From contig NZ_VKAC01000003.1 of NCBI RefSeq assembly GCF_008041935.1, positions 62,001 to 126,000 on the forward strand: a DNA stretch of 64,000 nucleotides, written 5' to 3'. Origin of the DNA: Quadrisphaera setariae. GTDB taxonomy: Bacteria; Actinomycetota; Actinomycetes; Actinomycetales; Quadrisphaeraceae. Shown here one piece after another: positions 1 to 7,964 of the stretch; the first letter of the stretch is position 1, and each line of letters begins with the position of its first letter. The notes beneath the pieces were generated by a model. That model ran no database searches. It worked only from the letters and a program-made list of their open reading frames with translations, and had not been told where the DNA came from. The position numbers and the translations under genes were made by a program.

Positions 1-566
1 GCGAGGAGGGCTTCCCGATGACCGTGGTACGCCCCTCGCACACCTACGACCGCACGCTGGTGCCCTTCGACGGCGGCTGGTCGTTCGTGGAGCGGATGCG
101 GCGCGGGCAGCCCGTCGTCGTCCCCGGAGACGGCACCTCGCTGTGGACCCTCACCCACCACACGGACCTCGCCGGGGCGCTCCTGCCGCTGCTCGCGCAG
201 CCGCGGGCGCTGGGGGAGGCCTTCCACATCACCGGCGACGACGCCTGGACGTGGGACCAGATCGCCCGGGCCCTGGGCCGCGCCGCCGGGGTGACCGACC
301 CCGAGCTGGTCCACGTGCCCTCGGAGGCCATCAACGCCGTCGACCCCGAGTGGGGTGCCGGGCTCCTCGGCGACAAGGCCCACTCGATGGTCTTCGACAA
401 CAGCAAGGTCAAGGCCCTCGCGCCCGGGTGGCGCGCGGTCGTGCCGTTCGAGCGAGGTGCGGAGGAGATCGTCGCCTGGCACGACGCCGACCCCGCGCGC
501 CGCTCCCTCGACGAGCGCTGGAACGGCGTGGTCGACGGCCTGGTGGAGCGCTTCCGGGTCCGCTGA
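1..566 (+). CDS. NAD-dependent epimerase/dehydratase family protein, C-terminal part (truncated by window edge)
   Basis: An open frame enters from the left edge (first complete codon at base 3) and ends at TGA 564-566. The visible C-terminal part reads [10 protein letters not shown], then a stretch about a stored product ([20 protein letters not shown]), as in extended short-chain dehydrogenases of the nucleotide-sugar epimerase type. The Rossmann glycine motif and the YxxxK catalytic pair lie outside the window, so the substrate cannot be judged. ATG 18 is inside the conserved region and is not the start. Alternative: isomerase or nucleoside-diphosphate-sugar reductase of the same fold. Confidence 0.7.
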   Translation, partial: EEGFPMTVVRPSHTYDRTLVPFDGGWSFVERMRRGQPVVVPGDGTSLWTLTHHTDLAGALLPLLAQPRALGEAFHITGDDAWTWDQIARALGRAAGVTDPELVHVPSEAINAVDPEWGAGLLGDKAHSMVFDNSKVKALAPGWRAVVPFERGAEEIVAWHDADPARRSLDERWNGVVDGLVERFRVR

Positions 567-589
567 CGGTGGGCCGGCGGTCGACTGGG

Positions 590-687
590 GGCGTCTCCCA
601 TGTCGATCAAGACCTGGGGCGAAAGTCCTCATGGTCCTCTGCCGATGGTCGGGGGGTCAGCCGCCAGCCCCCCGAACGGGAGACGCC
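590..687. repeat. Inverted repeat flanking the chemotaxis-receptor promoter
   Basis: GGCGTCTCCC at 590-599 and its exact reverse complement GGGAGACGCC at 678-687 bracket the presumed promoter; the right arm contains the ribosome binding site (GGGAG) of the receptor gene. Inside it a second hairpin pairs CGGGGGG 650-656 with CCCCCCG 668-674. Either could form an RNA structure that hides the ribosome binding site, if transcription starts upstream of 590, or act as a DNA operator. Function is inferred only from the symmetry. Confidence 0.5.
621..648 (+). promoter_or_regulatory. Sigma-28 (FliA/WhiG-type) promoter candidate
   Basis: GAAAGTCC at 621-628 and GCCGATGG at 641-648 match the flagellar/chemotaxis sigma factor consensus TAAAGTTT-N11-GCCGATAA with a 12-base gap instead of 11. 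It lies 40 bases before the GTG of a chemotaxis receptor, exactly the class of gene this sigma factor serves. A second TCAAG-like element at 607-611 could be an alternative upstream box. Confidence 0.55.
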
Positions 688-2277
688 GTGTTCGCTCGCC
701 TGCGCGACCTCAAGGTCGCCACCAAGCTCTTCGCCGCGTTCGGCGTCGTCTGCGTCCTCCTGCTGACCGTGCTCGGCATCGGGGTGCTGCGGCTGTCCGA
801 GGCGCAGGAGCGGCTCGACGACATGTACTCCGGCAACCTCATCTCCCTGGAGGCGCTCGCCGCGGCGCGCCTGGACATCCAGCTGCTGCGCCAGGACACC
901 TCCCGCGCCCAGGCGGGCATCAACGACCCGAAGACCATGAAGCTGGCCCTGGACGGCAACGTCGAGCACGAAGCCGCCCTGGACGAGGACTGGAAGCGGT
1001 ACGACTCCGGGAAGACGGGAGCCACCGCAGAGCAGCGCGCCGAGGCCTGGAAGCTGGTCGGCCAGTGGCGCGAGGAGCGCAAGGCCCTCTTCACCTTCGC
1101 CCAGGCGGGCGACAACGCGGGGTACAGCAAGCACCGCGACGACGTGGTCGCCCCGCTGACCACCCAGATCGCCAAGGCGATGGACGGCCTCTACGCGGCG
1201 GAGCTCGCGAACGGCGCGGCCGACGCGAAGGCCGGTGCCGCCGCGTTCCGCAGCGCCATGACCCTCATGGTCGGCGCGGCCGTCATCGCCCTCGCGATCG
1301 CCGTCACCACCGCCGTGGTCCTGGCGCGCTCCATCTCCCGCCCGCTGACCCGCGTGCTCGACGTGGTCAAGGGCCTGGCCGAGGGCCGCCTGGACCAGCG
1401 CACCGGCATCACCAGCAGGGACGAGGTCGGTCAGCTGGCCAGCGCCACCGACGAGTCGGTGGCGAACCTCGCCGGGGTGGTCCGCACCATCAAGACCCGC
1501 GCCGACGACCTGACGCGCGCCTCCGAGGGCCTGACCGGCGTCTCGGCGCAGCTCTCGGCGGGTGCCGAGGAGTCCTCGGTGCAGGCCAACCTGGTGGCGG
1601 CGGCCTCCGAGGAGATCTCGGTGTCGATGTCGACCATCGCCGCCGCCGGTGAGGAGATGACGTCCGCGATCGGCGAGATCGCCGCTTCCACCGCCACCGC
1701 GGCCCAGACCGCGGCCGACGCCGTGTCCACCGCGCAGGAGGCGGACGCGATCCTGACCCGCCTGGGCACCTCCAGCCGCGAGATCGGCGAGGTGGTCAAG
1801 CTCATCACCTCCATCGCCGAGCAGACCAACCTGCTGGCGCTGAACGCCACCATCGAGGCCGCTCGCGCCGGCGAGCTCGGCAAGGGCTTCGCGGTGGTGG
1901 CCGGCGAGGTCAAGGAGCTGGCCCGCCAGACCGCCCAGGCCACCGACGAGATCGTCGGCAAGGTCTCGGCCACCCAGGCGGACGCCGCTGACGCCACTGC
2001 GGCGATCTCGCAGATCAGCGAGGTCATCGGTCGCATCGACGCGCTCCAGGCCACCGTCGCCTCGGCCGTGGAGGAGCAGTCGGCCACGACGGCGGAGATG
2101 GTGCGGTCGGTGACCGAGGTGTCGTCAGGGACGCGCGAGATCAGCGCCAACATCGTCGGTGTGGCGACGGCGGCTCGCGAGACCACCTCCAGCGCTCAGG
2201 CCACGACGACCACCGCTGACGACCTGCAGCGCACCGCGCGCGAGCTGCGCGAGTCGGTGGCGGCGTTCCGCCTCTGA
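688..2277 (+). CDS. Methyl-accepting chemotaxis protein
   Basis: Membrane receptor that signals to CheA/CheW. GTG 688 is chosen because GGGAG sits 6-7 bases upstream and the product begins [20 protein letters not shown], the usual short cytoplasmic tail before TM1 (about residues 13-33). An extracytoplasmic four-helix-type sensor region follows, then TM2 at about 189-214, HAMP to about 268, and a long coiled-coil signalling domain whose hairpin tip ([19 protein letters not shown], about 377-395) is the CheA/CheW-binding signature. The 529-residue length is normal. The ligand is unknown; the sensor domain is small and has no recognised PAS or Cache motif. A sigma-28-like promoter precedes it and a hairpin terminator follows. 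Confidence 0.95.
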   Translation: MFARLRDLKVATKLFAAFGVVCVLLLTVLGIGVLRLSEAQERLDDMYSGNLISLEALAAARLDIQLLRQDTSRAQAGINDPKTMKLALDGNVEHEAALDEDWKRYDSGKTGATAEQRAEAWKLVGQWREERKALFTFAQAGDNAGYSKHRDDVVAPLTTQIAKAMDGLYAAELANGAADAKAGAAAFRSAMTLMVGAAVIALAIAVTTAVVLARSISRPLTRVLDVVKGLAEGRLDQRTGITSRDEVGQLASATDESVANLAGVVRTIKTRADDLTRASEGLTGVSAQLSAGAEESSVQANLVAAASEEISVSMSTIAAAGEEMTSAIGEIAASTATAAQTAADAVSTAQEADAILTRLGTSSREIGEVVKLITSIAEQTNLLALNATIEAARAGELGKGFAVVAGEVKELARQTAQATDEIVGKVSATQADAADATAAISQISEVIGRIDALQATVASAVEEQSATTAEMVRSVTEVSSGTREISANIVGVATAARETTSSAQATTTTADDLQRTARELRESVAAFRL

Positions 2278-2292
2278 GGCCGACGTCCGGAC

Positions 2293-2317
2293 GCCTCGGC
2301 CCGCCCCGGGCCGAGGC
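2293..2317 (+). terminator. Hairpin terminator after the chemotaxis receptor
   Basis: Perfect 10-bp arms GCCTCGGCCC (2293-2302) and GGGCCGAGGC (2308-2317) with a 5-base loop, 15 bases after the stop codon. No U-tract, as is usual in high-GC actinomycetes. Confidence 0.6.
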
Positions 2318-2420
2318 CGGGGGCCCGGCCCTGAACGGGACCTGAACACCAGCCTCCGCAGGCCCCCGGACGGGCCTTCCGGGTGGTGCCAGCGGCCCCC
2401 GACCTGCCTAGCGTCGACCC

Positions 2421-2477
2421 ATGACCGCACAGACCGGGCAGACCGGCCGCTCCGGACGCGCCGAGGACCAGCGATGA
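2421..2477 (+). CDS. Possible 18-residue leader ORF, leaderless, overlapping the next start
   Basis: ATG 2421 opens an 18-codon frame (MTAQTGQTGRSGRAEDQR) whose TGA (2475-2477) overlaps the ATG (2474) of the downstream gene as ATGA. A -10-like TAGCGT lies at 2409-2414, six bases before this ATG, the same arrangement as several leaderless genes in this window. It could be a leader peptide coupling translation of the next gene. It has no visible ribosome binding site and no recognisable homology; it could equally be chance. Confidence 0.3.
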   Translation: MTAQTGQTGRSGRAEDQR

Positions 2478-3475
2478 CCCTCCGCGTGGTGTACCGCTCC
2501 TACGGCGGCGACAACCACAAGGACCGTCCGCGCGGCTACAGCAAGCTGCTGTGCCTGCAGTCGTTCGTGCGGGCCCTGGAGGGGGTGGACGTCGACGTCG
2601 TCTTCCTCAACGACGGCCCCGTGCCCGTCGAGCTGCTGGAGCTCATGCGCGGCGCCGGCCGCGTGGAGCAGCTGGTGGGGTCGGGCATGCGCGCCTCCTA
2701 CTGGGGTGCCCTGCAGCTGGCCACCCGCAGGCCCGGCTGGCACGACGACGACGTCGTCTGGTTCAGCGAGGACGACTACCTCTACCGCCCCGACGCGCTG
2801 CGCGCCCTCGCCCGAGCCGCTCAGGACCCGGCCACGGCGTCAGCGGACTACTTCGCCCTGTACGGCTCCACGCCGGGACGCTCGGTGCTGCGACCGGAGG
2901 AGAGCGAGCTGCCGGACCCGCGCGGCTGGCAGGCGGGGGAGCCGCGCGTGGTGGGCGAGCAGGAGTGGCGGCGGCTGCGCAGCACTGCCTCGACGTTCGG
3001 CGGCCGCGTCCGCGCTCTGCGCCAGGACCTGGGGATCTTCAGGCTGTGCATGTGGCCGCACAAGACGATGCTGCGCGACCACGACACCTGCCTGGTGCTC
3101 CAGGGCTCCTCGCCCTACACGGCCTCGGACCTGCTGCGGCCCGTCGTGCAGCCGGTCCTCGGCGGCGGGCGCGGGCTGAGCGGCGCGGTGCGCCACGCCG
3201 TGCTGCTGCCGTTCCTGGCGGCGACGGCCCTGCGGTCGCTGCGGCGCCCGAGCCGCCGCCGCACCTTCCTGGCCGCGGCCCCCAACCTGGCCACGCACAT
3301 GGAGGACGGTCGCCTCGCTCCCGGCACCGACTGGGCCCGGGTGGCCGAGGAGGTCCGCTCCTGGGCGGCTCAGCCGCCGGTGCTCGACCTCGACGACGAG
3401 CGGGAGCGCAGCAGCTCCACGGCCACGGGGATGAGCGAGACCACGACCACCACCGCGATGATCGGCAGCAGGTAG
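2474..3475 (+). CDS. Putative glycosyltransferase-like protein of unknown specificity
   Basis: 333 residues from ATG 2474 (MTLRVVYRSYGG). The N-terminal third has a nucleotide-sugar-transferase look: a beta strand VDVVFLNDGP, and later VVWFSEDDYLYRPDAL, where SEDD stands where GT-A enzymes carry the DxD metal/nucleotide motif. The C-terminal part has short hydrophobic and arginine-rich stretches. No signal peptide. The last 35 codons run through the 3' end of the convergent DedA gene, so the true stop may have been lost or the tail is non-essential. I do not recognise a specific family member; function is inferred from fold-like motifs only. Confidence 0.55.
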   Translation: MTLRVVYRSYGGDNHKDRPRGYSKLLCLQSFVRALEGVDVDVVFLNDGPVPVELLELMRGAGRVEQLVGSGMRASYWGALQLATRRPGWHDDDVVWFSEDDYLYRPDALRALARAAQDPATASADYFALYGSTPGRSVLRPEESELPDPRGWQAGEPRVVGEQEWRRLRSTASTFGGRVRALRQDLGIFRLCMWPHKTMLRDHDTCLVLQGSSPYTASDLLRPVVQPVLGGGRGLSGAVRHAVLLPFLAATALRSLRRPSRRRTFLAAAPNLATHMEDGRLAPGTDWARVAEEVRSWAAQPPVLDLDDERERSSSTATGMSETTTTTAMIGSR

Positions 3476-3999
3476 GCGTCGATCCCCGGGATCCGCGTGC
3501 CCAGCACGTACCCGGCCAGGGTCACGCCCAGGCTCCACACGAGCCCGCCGACCACCTGCCACAGCGCGAACCTGCTGGCCGGCACCCCGACGGTGCCGGC
3601 CAGCGGGTTCATGAGGGTGCGCACCACGGGGATGAACCGCGCCAGCACCACCGCGCGGCCGTGGCCGTAGCGGTCCAGCACCTGCTGGGCTCGGCGCACC
3701 CCGGCCTGCAGCTTCGGGCGGTCGGGGCGGTCCAGCAGCGCCGGGCCCACCCGGCGCCCGATGAGGTAGCCGACCTGTGCCCCCAGCACCGCACCTGCAG
3801 CGCCGGCCAGCAGCACCCGGCCCAGCGGCAGGTGCGCCGCGCTGGCCGCGGGTGTGGCCGCGAGCAGCCCGGCGGTGAACAGCAGGGAGTCACCGGGCAG
3901 GAAGAAGCCGATGAGCAGCCCCGTCTCGGCGAACAGGATGACGAACAGCCCCACCGCGCCGAAGGAGCCGAGCAGGTGCTGGGGGTCGAGCAGGCTCAT
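3370..3999 (-). CDS. DedA family membrane protein (undecaprenyl-phosphate/lipid flippase type)
   Basis: 209 residues. The N-terminus LFAETGLLIGFFLPGDSLLF is the DedA/SNARE-associated signature, followed by a re-entrant/TM region and the conserved R-F-I-P-V-V-R-T block (ARFIPVVRTLMNP, about 120-132) with the basic residues typical of proton-coupled polyprenyl-phosphate or phospholipid flippases. Several membrane segments. ATG overlaps the stop of the upstream membrane-protein gene by ATGA, so the two are translationally coupled. The 3' end overlaps the convergent glycosyltransferase-like gene by 106 bases. Confidence 0.9.
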   Translation of the reverse strand: MSLLDPQHLLGSFGAVGLFVILFAETGLLIGFFLPGDSLLFTAGLLAATPAASAAHLPLGRVLLAGAAGAVLGAQVGYLIGRRVGPALLDRPDRPKLQAGVRRAQQVLDRYGHGRAVVLARFIPVVRTLMNPLAGTVGVPASRFALWQVVGGLVWSLGVTLAGYVLGTRIPGIDAYLLPIIAVVVVVSLIPVAVELLRSRSSSRSSTGG

Positions 4000-4874
4000 G
4001 CGGCCTCCCGGCCCGCCACCGCGCGAGCAGCGGGGCGCTGGACGTCGGCGCGGGTCACGGCCAGCACCCCCACCAGCGCGGCGATCGCGGCCAGCGCCAC
4101 CACGGTCACCAGCCCGTCACCCAGCCCCACACCGCCCCCGACGTGCGCGGGCTTGCCCAGCCAGTCCGCGAACGAAGCCCCGAACGGGCGGGTCAGCACG
4201 TACGCGGACCAGAACGCCACCACCGGGCTCAGCCCCAGGCGCCAGGCGGCCAGCGGCACCAGCATCGCCGCGCCGAACAGCAGCCCCGAGGCCAGGAACC
4301 CCCATCCCAGCGCCAGGCCGGTGAGGTCACCGGCGGCGGTGCCCAGGGCGAAGGTGGCCAGCACCGTGGCCCAGTAGGAGCACTCGCGGCGGGTGGAGTC
4401 GACGGCGTGGATGGACAGCGTCCCCTCCACCTTCCACCAGGCGGTGAACAGGACCGCGACGACGACGGCCCACGCCGCGGTCGTGACCGCGTAGGACAGG
4501 CCCGTGACCACGTGGGTGATGTCGGCGGTCATGGTGCCGAAGACCGCCACCGCGGACACGGCCGTCCAGTAGCGGACCGCGGAGTACTCCCGGGCGCGCA
4601 GCTGCCAGGCCAGCGCGCCCACCAGCGATCCGACGCCCACGAGTCCGCCGAGCACGAGGCTGGTCTCGCCGAGGTAGTCCGAGGCGGCCTCGCCCATGCC
4701 GGTGGTGAGCACCTTCACCAGCCAGAACACGGCGGTGATCTCGGGGACCTTCGCGGTACGGGCGGTCGTCCAGCCCGTCGTCCAGCCGCCGCTGCGGCGG
4801 CGCGGCGTCCGCGTGGTCCGGGGAGTGGTCGGAGGCGTGGTGGTCGGAGGCGTGGTGGTCGGAGGCGTGGTCAT
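3996..4874 (-). CDS. COG4705-like multi-pass membrane protein
   Basis: 292 residues. ATG 4874 is preferred over an upstream in-frame start because AGGAG lies 8 bases before it. A Thr/Pro/Arg-rich cytoplasmic head (about 1-40, partly encoded by 15-bp tandem repeats) precedes an internal duplication: KVPEITAVFWLVKVLTTGMGEAASDYL near residue 45 and a second, weaker E-Y-W...GTAAGDLTG copy near 165, each followed by hydrophobic helices. This is the pattern of the uncharacterised membrane-anchored COG4705 family, often next to sensor kinases or metal-response genes. Role unknown. Coupled to DedA downstream. Confidence 0.75.
   Translation of the reverse strand: MTTPPTTTPPTTTPPTTPRTTRTPRRRSGGWTTGWTTARTAKVPEITAVFWLVKVLTTGMGEAASDYLGETSLVLGGLVGVGSLVGALAWQLRAREYSAVRYWTAVSAVAVFGTMTADITHVVTGLSYAVTTAAWAVVVAVLFTAWWKVEGTLSIHAVDSTRRECSYWATVLATFALGTAAGDLTGLALGWGFLASGLLFGAAMLVPLAAWRLGLSPVVAFWSAYVLTRPFGASFADWLGKPAHVGGGVGLGDGLVTVVALAAIAALVGVLAVTRADVQRPAARAVAGREAA
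4839..4872 (-). repeat. 15-bp tandem repeat inside the membrane-protein N-terminus
   Basis: About two and a half units of GTCGGAGGCGTGGTG (plus strand) encode the repeated TTPPT tract. In-frame length changes here would alter only the cytoplasmic head. Confidence 0.6.
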
Positions 4875-5012
4875 GCAGCGGTCTCCTGGGCGGCGTCGGG
4901 GCGCAGGGCTCACGACCCTGCCCGGGCAGCGTGCGCCGCCGCTCCTGAAAACCTCCTGAGCAGCCTCCGAGGTGGGCGCCCGGACGGCCCGGCGCTCGCC
5001 CGAGGGGCGCCT

Positions 5013-6494
5013 TCAGCTGCCGGGGAGCACGAGGTCCACCGCTCCGCCGCCGTCCGGTCCGGCGGGGTGCGGCACCACGGCGCCGCCGGCGCCGCTGGCC
5101 AGGCGCTGCGCCAGGGCCAGGCCCAGCCCGGCACCGGGGTGCCCGTCAGAGGGGTCGGCGCGGAAGCCCGGTTCGAGCACCCTGCCGACCACGGCGGCGG
5201 GGATGCCCTCGCCGTCGTCGTGGACGCCGACCACCACGTCCTGGCCGTCGCGGCGGGCGCTGACCACCACCCGGTGCCGCGCGTGCCGGACCGCGTTGGC
5301 GACCAGCGGCGCCACCGCCCGCTCGAGCACCGCGGTCTCGACACCCGCCACCAGCCCTGCGGGCACCTCGACGGACACCGCGACGTCGTCGTCCTCGGGG
5401 GGGCGGTCGGCGCGGGCGACCGGGCCGCCGGTGACCTCCTCGACGGCGGCGCGCAGGGCGGAGGCCACGTCGCAGCGGCCCGCCGTCGCGGCGCTGGTGC
5501 GCGCCGAGGCGAGCAGCGCGTCGATGACGCCGCGCATGCGCGCGGCGGAGGCGTCCAGCACCGCCAGCGACTCCTCGCGCTGGTCGGCGGTGCGCTCGTC
5601 GGCGCGCAGCCAGTCGAGCTCGGCCTGCAGCTGGGCCAGCGGGGTCCGCAGCTCGTGGGAGAGCTCAGCGGTGAGGAGCCGCTCGTGGCGCAGCACCGCA
5701 GCGATGCGGGCCAGCAGGCCGTCGAGCGTCCCCGACAGCTCGGCCAGCTCGGTCGGGCGGTGCTCCTGGCCGAGGCGCTGCTCCGGGTCGTCGGTGCTCC
5801 ACAGCTCCACCTGCGCGCTCATCTGCGCGACCGGCGCGAGGGCCCGGCCCAGGGCCGCCCGCAGCACGAGGTGCACCACCACGAGCAGGCCCAGCCCCAG
5901 CACGGCGCTGGCGACGACGGCGGTGTCTCGCAGCCGCGCGTAGGGGTTGAGGGAGGCGCTGGTCACCACCGCGCCCACGGCGTCGCCGTCCCGCTGCACC
6001 GGCAGCGCCACCAGGCGCACCGGGTCGTCGAGGTCCACGGTGCCCGCCAGGGACCCCTCCGCGCCCGTGCCCCTCCCGGCCAGGGCGTCGCGGGCCAGCG
6101 CCGCCGCGCCGTCGGTGGCCTCCTCGCCGGCGCCCCAGGGCGCCTTCACCACCACCCCGCCGGCGTCCACCACCCACGTGCCGGTGACCAGGGCGCGGTC
6201 GTCGTCGGGGCCGATGACGCTGAGCAGGCCGTCGGGCCCGATCTGGACGGCGGAGGACGCCGCCTCGGCGCGGGCGAGCAGCGAGTCGTCGGCGGCGCGG
6301 CTCAGGGAGGCGGCCACCAGCAGGTTCCCGCCCACGCCGAGGGCCAGCACCCACCCGGCGGTCACGGCCGTGGCGGACCAGGCGACGCGGCTGCGCAGGC
6401 TCCCCGGGCCGCGCCGGACCCACCACCGCGGCTGCCACCGCGCTCGAGGGCGGTCGCGAGCCGGCGCGCCACCCGCCGCGGTCGGGGCGCTCAC
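5013..6494 (-). CDS. Two-component sensor histidine kinase
   Basis: 493 residues from GTG 6494, which overlaps the regulator stop as GTGA. Layout: basic N-terminus, TM1 about 37-62, an extracytoplasmic sensor of about 120 residues, TM2 about 183-210, HAMP-like linker, H-box LSHELRTPL with the phospho-accepting His near 280, N-box LVANAVRHA near 398, ATP lid DDGEGIP and GAGLGLALAQ. All catalytic motifs are present. The sensor domain resembles no family I know, so the signal is unknown. Pairs with the regulator just upstream. Confidence 0.93.
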   Translation of the reverse strand: MSAPTAAGGAPARDRPRARWQPRWWVRRGPGSLRSRVAWSATAVTAGWVLALGVGGNLLVAASLSRAADDSLLARAEAASSAVQIGPDGLLSVIGPDDDRALVTGTWVVDAGGVVVKAPWGAGEEATDGAAALARDALAGRGTGAEGSLAGTVDLDDPVRLVALPVQRDGDAVGAVVTSASLNPYARLRDTAVVASAVLGLGLLVVVHLVLRAALGRALAPVAQMSAQVELWSTDDPEQRLGQEHRPTELAELSGTLDGLLARIAAVLRHERLLTAELSHELRTPLAQLQAELDWLRADERTADQREESLAVLDASAARMRGVIDALLASARTSAATAGRCDVASALRAAVEEVTGGPVARADRPPEDDDVAVSVEVPAGLVAGVETAVLERAVAPLVANAVRHARHRVVVSARRDGQDVVVGVHDDGEGIPAAVVGRVLEPGFRADPSDGHPGAGLGLALAQRLASGAGGAVVPHPAGPDGGGAVDLVLPGS

Positions 6495-7210
6495 GAGAAC
6501 CGGTGACCGACGCCGTGCACCGTGGTGATCTGGTGCTGGCCGTCGCTGGCGGCCGCCACCTTGCGGCGCAGCCTCGCCACGTACTGGTCGAGGGTGTTGT
6601 CCGAGACGATGGCGCCGTGCGACCAGCCGGCCGCCGCGAGGGCCTTGCGCCGCACCACCTCGCCGGGGGCGTTGACCAGCACGGCCAGCACCCGGTACTC
6701 GGTGGGGGTCAGCGGCTGCTCCGAGACCCCCACCAGCCGGTGCCCGACAGGGTCGAGGCGCAGCGCAGCAGGCGCACCGGCGCCGGTCGCGCTGGCGCTG
6801 TCGGGCACCGGCTCCGGCGCCGGGACCGTCCCGGTGGCGGAGCCCGGGCGGTGGGCGAGCGCCCCGAGGCGCACCAGCAGCTCGGGGGTGCGGAACGGCT
6901 TGGACAGGTAGTCGTCCCCTCCGGCGCCGAAGCCGGACACGACGTCCTCCACCTGGCCGCGAGCGGTGAGGAAGAGCACCGGCGCGGTGATGCCGCGGCT
7001 GCGCAGCGCCTGGCAGACGTCGCGGCCGTCGGAGTCGGGAAGGCCGATGTCGAGCACCACCACCGCGTAGGGGCAGGTCGGGCCGGGGCCGGCGGCGGCG
7101 AGGGCGCCCTGCCCGGTGCCGGTCGCGTGCACGCGGGCGCCCGCCTCGCCCAGGGCGCGGGAGACGGCGGCGCGCAGCCTGGCGTCGTCCTCGACCAGCA
7201 GCACGGGCAC
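6491..7210 (-). CDS. OmpR/PhoB-type response regulator
   Basis: Receiver domain with acidic pair EDD at 7-9, phospho-acceptor Asp54 (VVLDIGLPDSDG), Thr/Ser switch (FLTARG) and Lys near 106 (LSKPF), a Pro/Ala linker, then a winged-helix domain ending TLDQYVARLRRKV...TTVHGVGHRFS. GTG 7210 (VPVLLVEDD) is the shortest sensible start; GTG 7264 and 7282 are also in frame and none has a convincing ribosome binding site. Forms a coupled pair with the downstream kinase. A palindrome lies upstream between this gene and the divergent small membrane gene. Confidence 0.92.
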   Translation of the reverse strand: MPVLLVEDDARLRAAVSRALGEAGARVHATGTGQGALAAAGPGPTCPYAVVVLDIGLPDSDGRDVCQALRSRGITAPVLFLTARGQVEDVVSGFGAGGDDYLSKPFRTPELLVRLGALAHRPGSATGTVPAPEPVPDSASATGAGAPAALRLDPVGHRLVGVSEQPLTPTEYRVLAVLVNAPGEVVRRKALAAAGWSHGAIVSDNTLDQYVARLRRKVAAASDGQHQITTVHGVGHRFS

Positions 7211-7343
7211 CTGCTCCAGGCCGAGGCTGGCGCGGATGGCGCTGGAGGCGTGGGTGGGGCGCACCCGGCGATGATGCGGCACCGACGGGCGTTCGCGCGC
7301 CCCGCCGAGCCGCGGATGACCCCGTTCGCCTCGAGGGGCGGGG

Positions 7344-7367
7344 CTGTTCCTTACGGTGTAAGAACAG
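7344..7367. promoter_or_regulatory. Palindromic operator candidate between divergent genes
   Basis: CTGTTCCTTAC (7344-7354), a 3-base centre, then GTAAGAACAG (7358-7367): arms match over 10 bases with one extra C in the left arm. It is the most AT-rich spot in the 230-base divergent region, suitable for a -10 box, and its core TTACGGTGTAA is like TetR-family operators. The natural candidate binder is the adjacent response regulator, but its sites are usually direct repeats. Confidence 0.5.
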
Positions 7368-7438
7368 GAGGTCGCCGCGTCGGCGCGGTGGCTGCGGCGC
7401 CACGTCTGCGCCGCCGGCTCCAGACCGAGGAGGCCGTC

Positions 7439-7852
7439 GTGGCTCGTTCCGTGTCGTACTCGTCCCGCAGCGCGGCGCAGCGCCGCCGCGTGCCCACCCG
7501 CTTCGTCGCCGCCGGCGTCGGAGCCGCGCTCGTGGTCCTCACCGGACTGCTCGTGCTCGGACCGGTGCTCGGGCTCGTCGCCGCCGCCGCCAGCGCCGGG
7601 CCGCTGCTGTCGATCCCCGTCGGCTCCATCACCGCTGTGGTGGTGCTGGGGTACCTGCTGGCCCTGGGGCTGCTGGTGGCGGCGGCCCTGTCGCGGCTCC
7701 CGGTGGCGTCGTGGACGCTCGTCGTCGTCGCCTGGCTGGTGTCGCTGGTGGTGTCGGTGTGGCCGATCATCGCCACCGCCGACCAGGCCGTGGACCGGGG
7801 GCGCGACATCTGGCCCTGGATCCAGCAGCTGGTGCAGCAGGTCAGCTCCTGA
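7439..7852 (+). CDS. Small membrane protein of unknown function
   Basis: 137 residues from GTG 7439 with GAGGAGG 6 bases upstream. Basic, Ser/Arg-rich N-terminus, then about four hydrophobic helices (FVAAGVGAALVVLTGLLVLG; SITAVVVLGYLLALGLLVAAAL; SWTLVVVAWLVSLVVSVWP). No motif identifying a function. The 14-base leader CCGAGGAGGCCGTC is identical to the leader of the next gene at 7965, so the two may be expressed at similar strength. Confidence 0.7.
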   Translation: MARSVSYSSRSAAQRRRVPTRFVAAGVGAALVVLTGLLVLGPVLGLVAAAASAGPLLSIPVGSITAVVVLGYLLALGLLVAAALSRLPVASWTLVVVAWLVSLVVSVWPIIATADQAVDRGRDIWPWIQQLVQQVSS

Positions 7853-7964
7853 CGGCTCACCGCGGCTCGGCCCGCGCCTGACGGCGGTGCCCGGACCGGC
7901 TGCGGGGTAGGGGGCCTCCGGCGGGCTCGAGCGACCGGCGCCCGCCGCAGCCGAGGAGGCCGTC

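Noticed and set aside
6503-7852. A 449-codon plus-strand frame antisense to the response regulator and running into the small membrane gene
   Set aside because: Only its last 137 codons (from GTG 7439) have a ribosome binding site and a plausible product; the rest is the low-complexity shadow of the regulator gene in GC-rich DNA.
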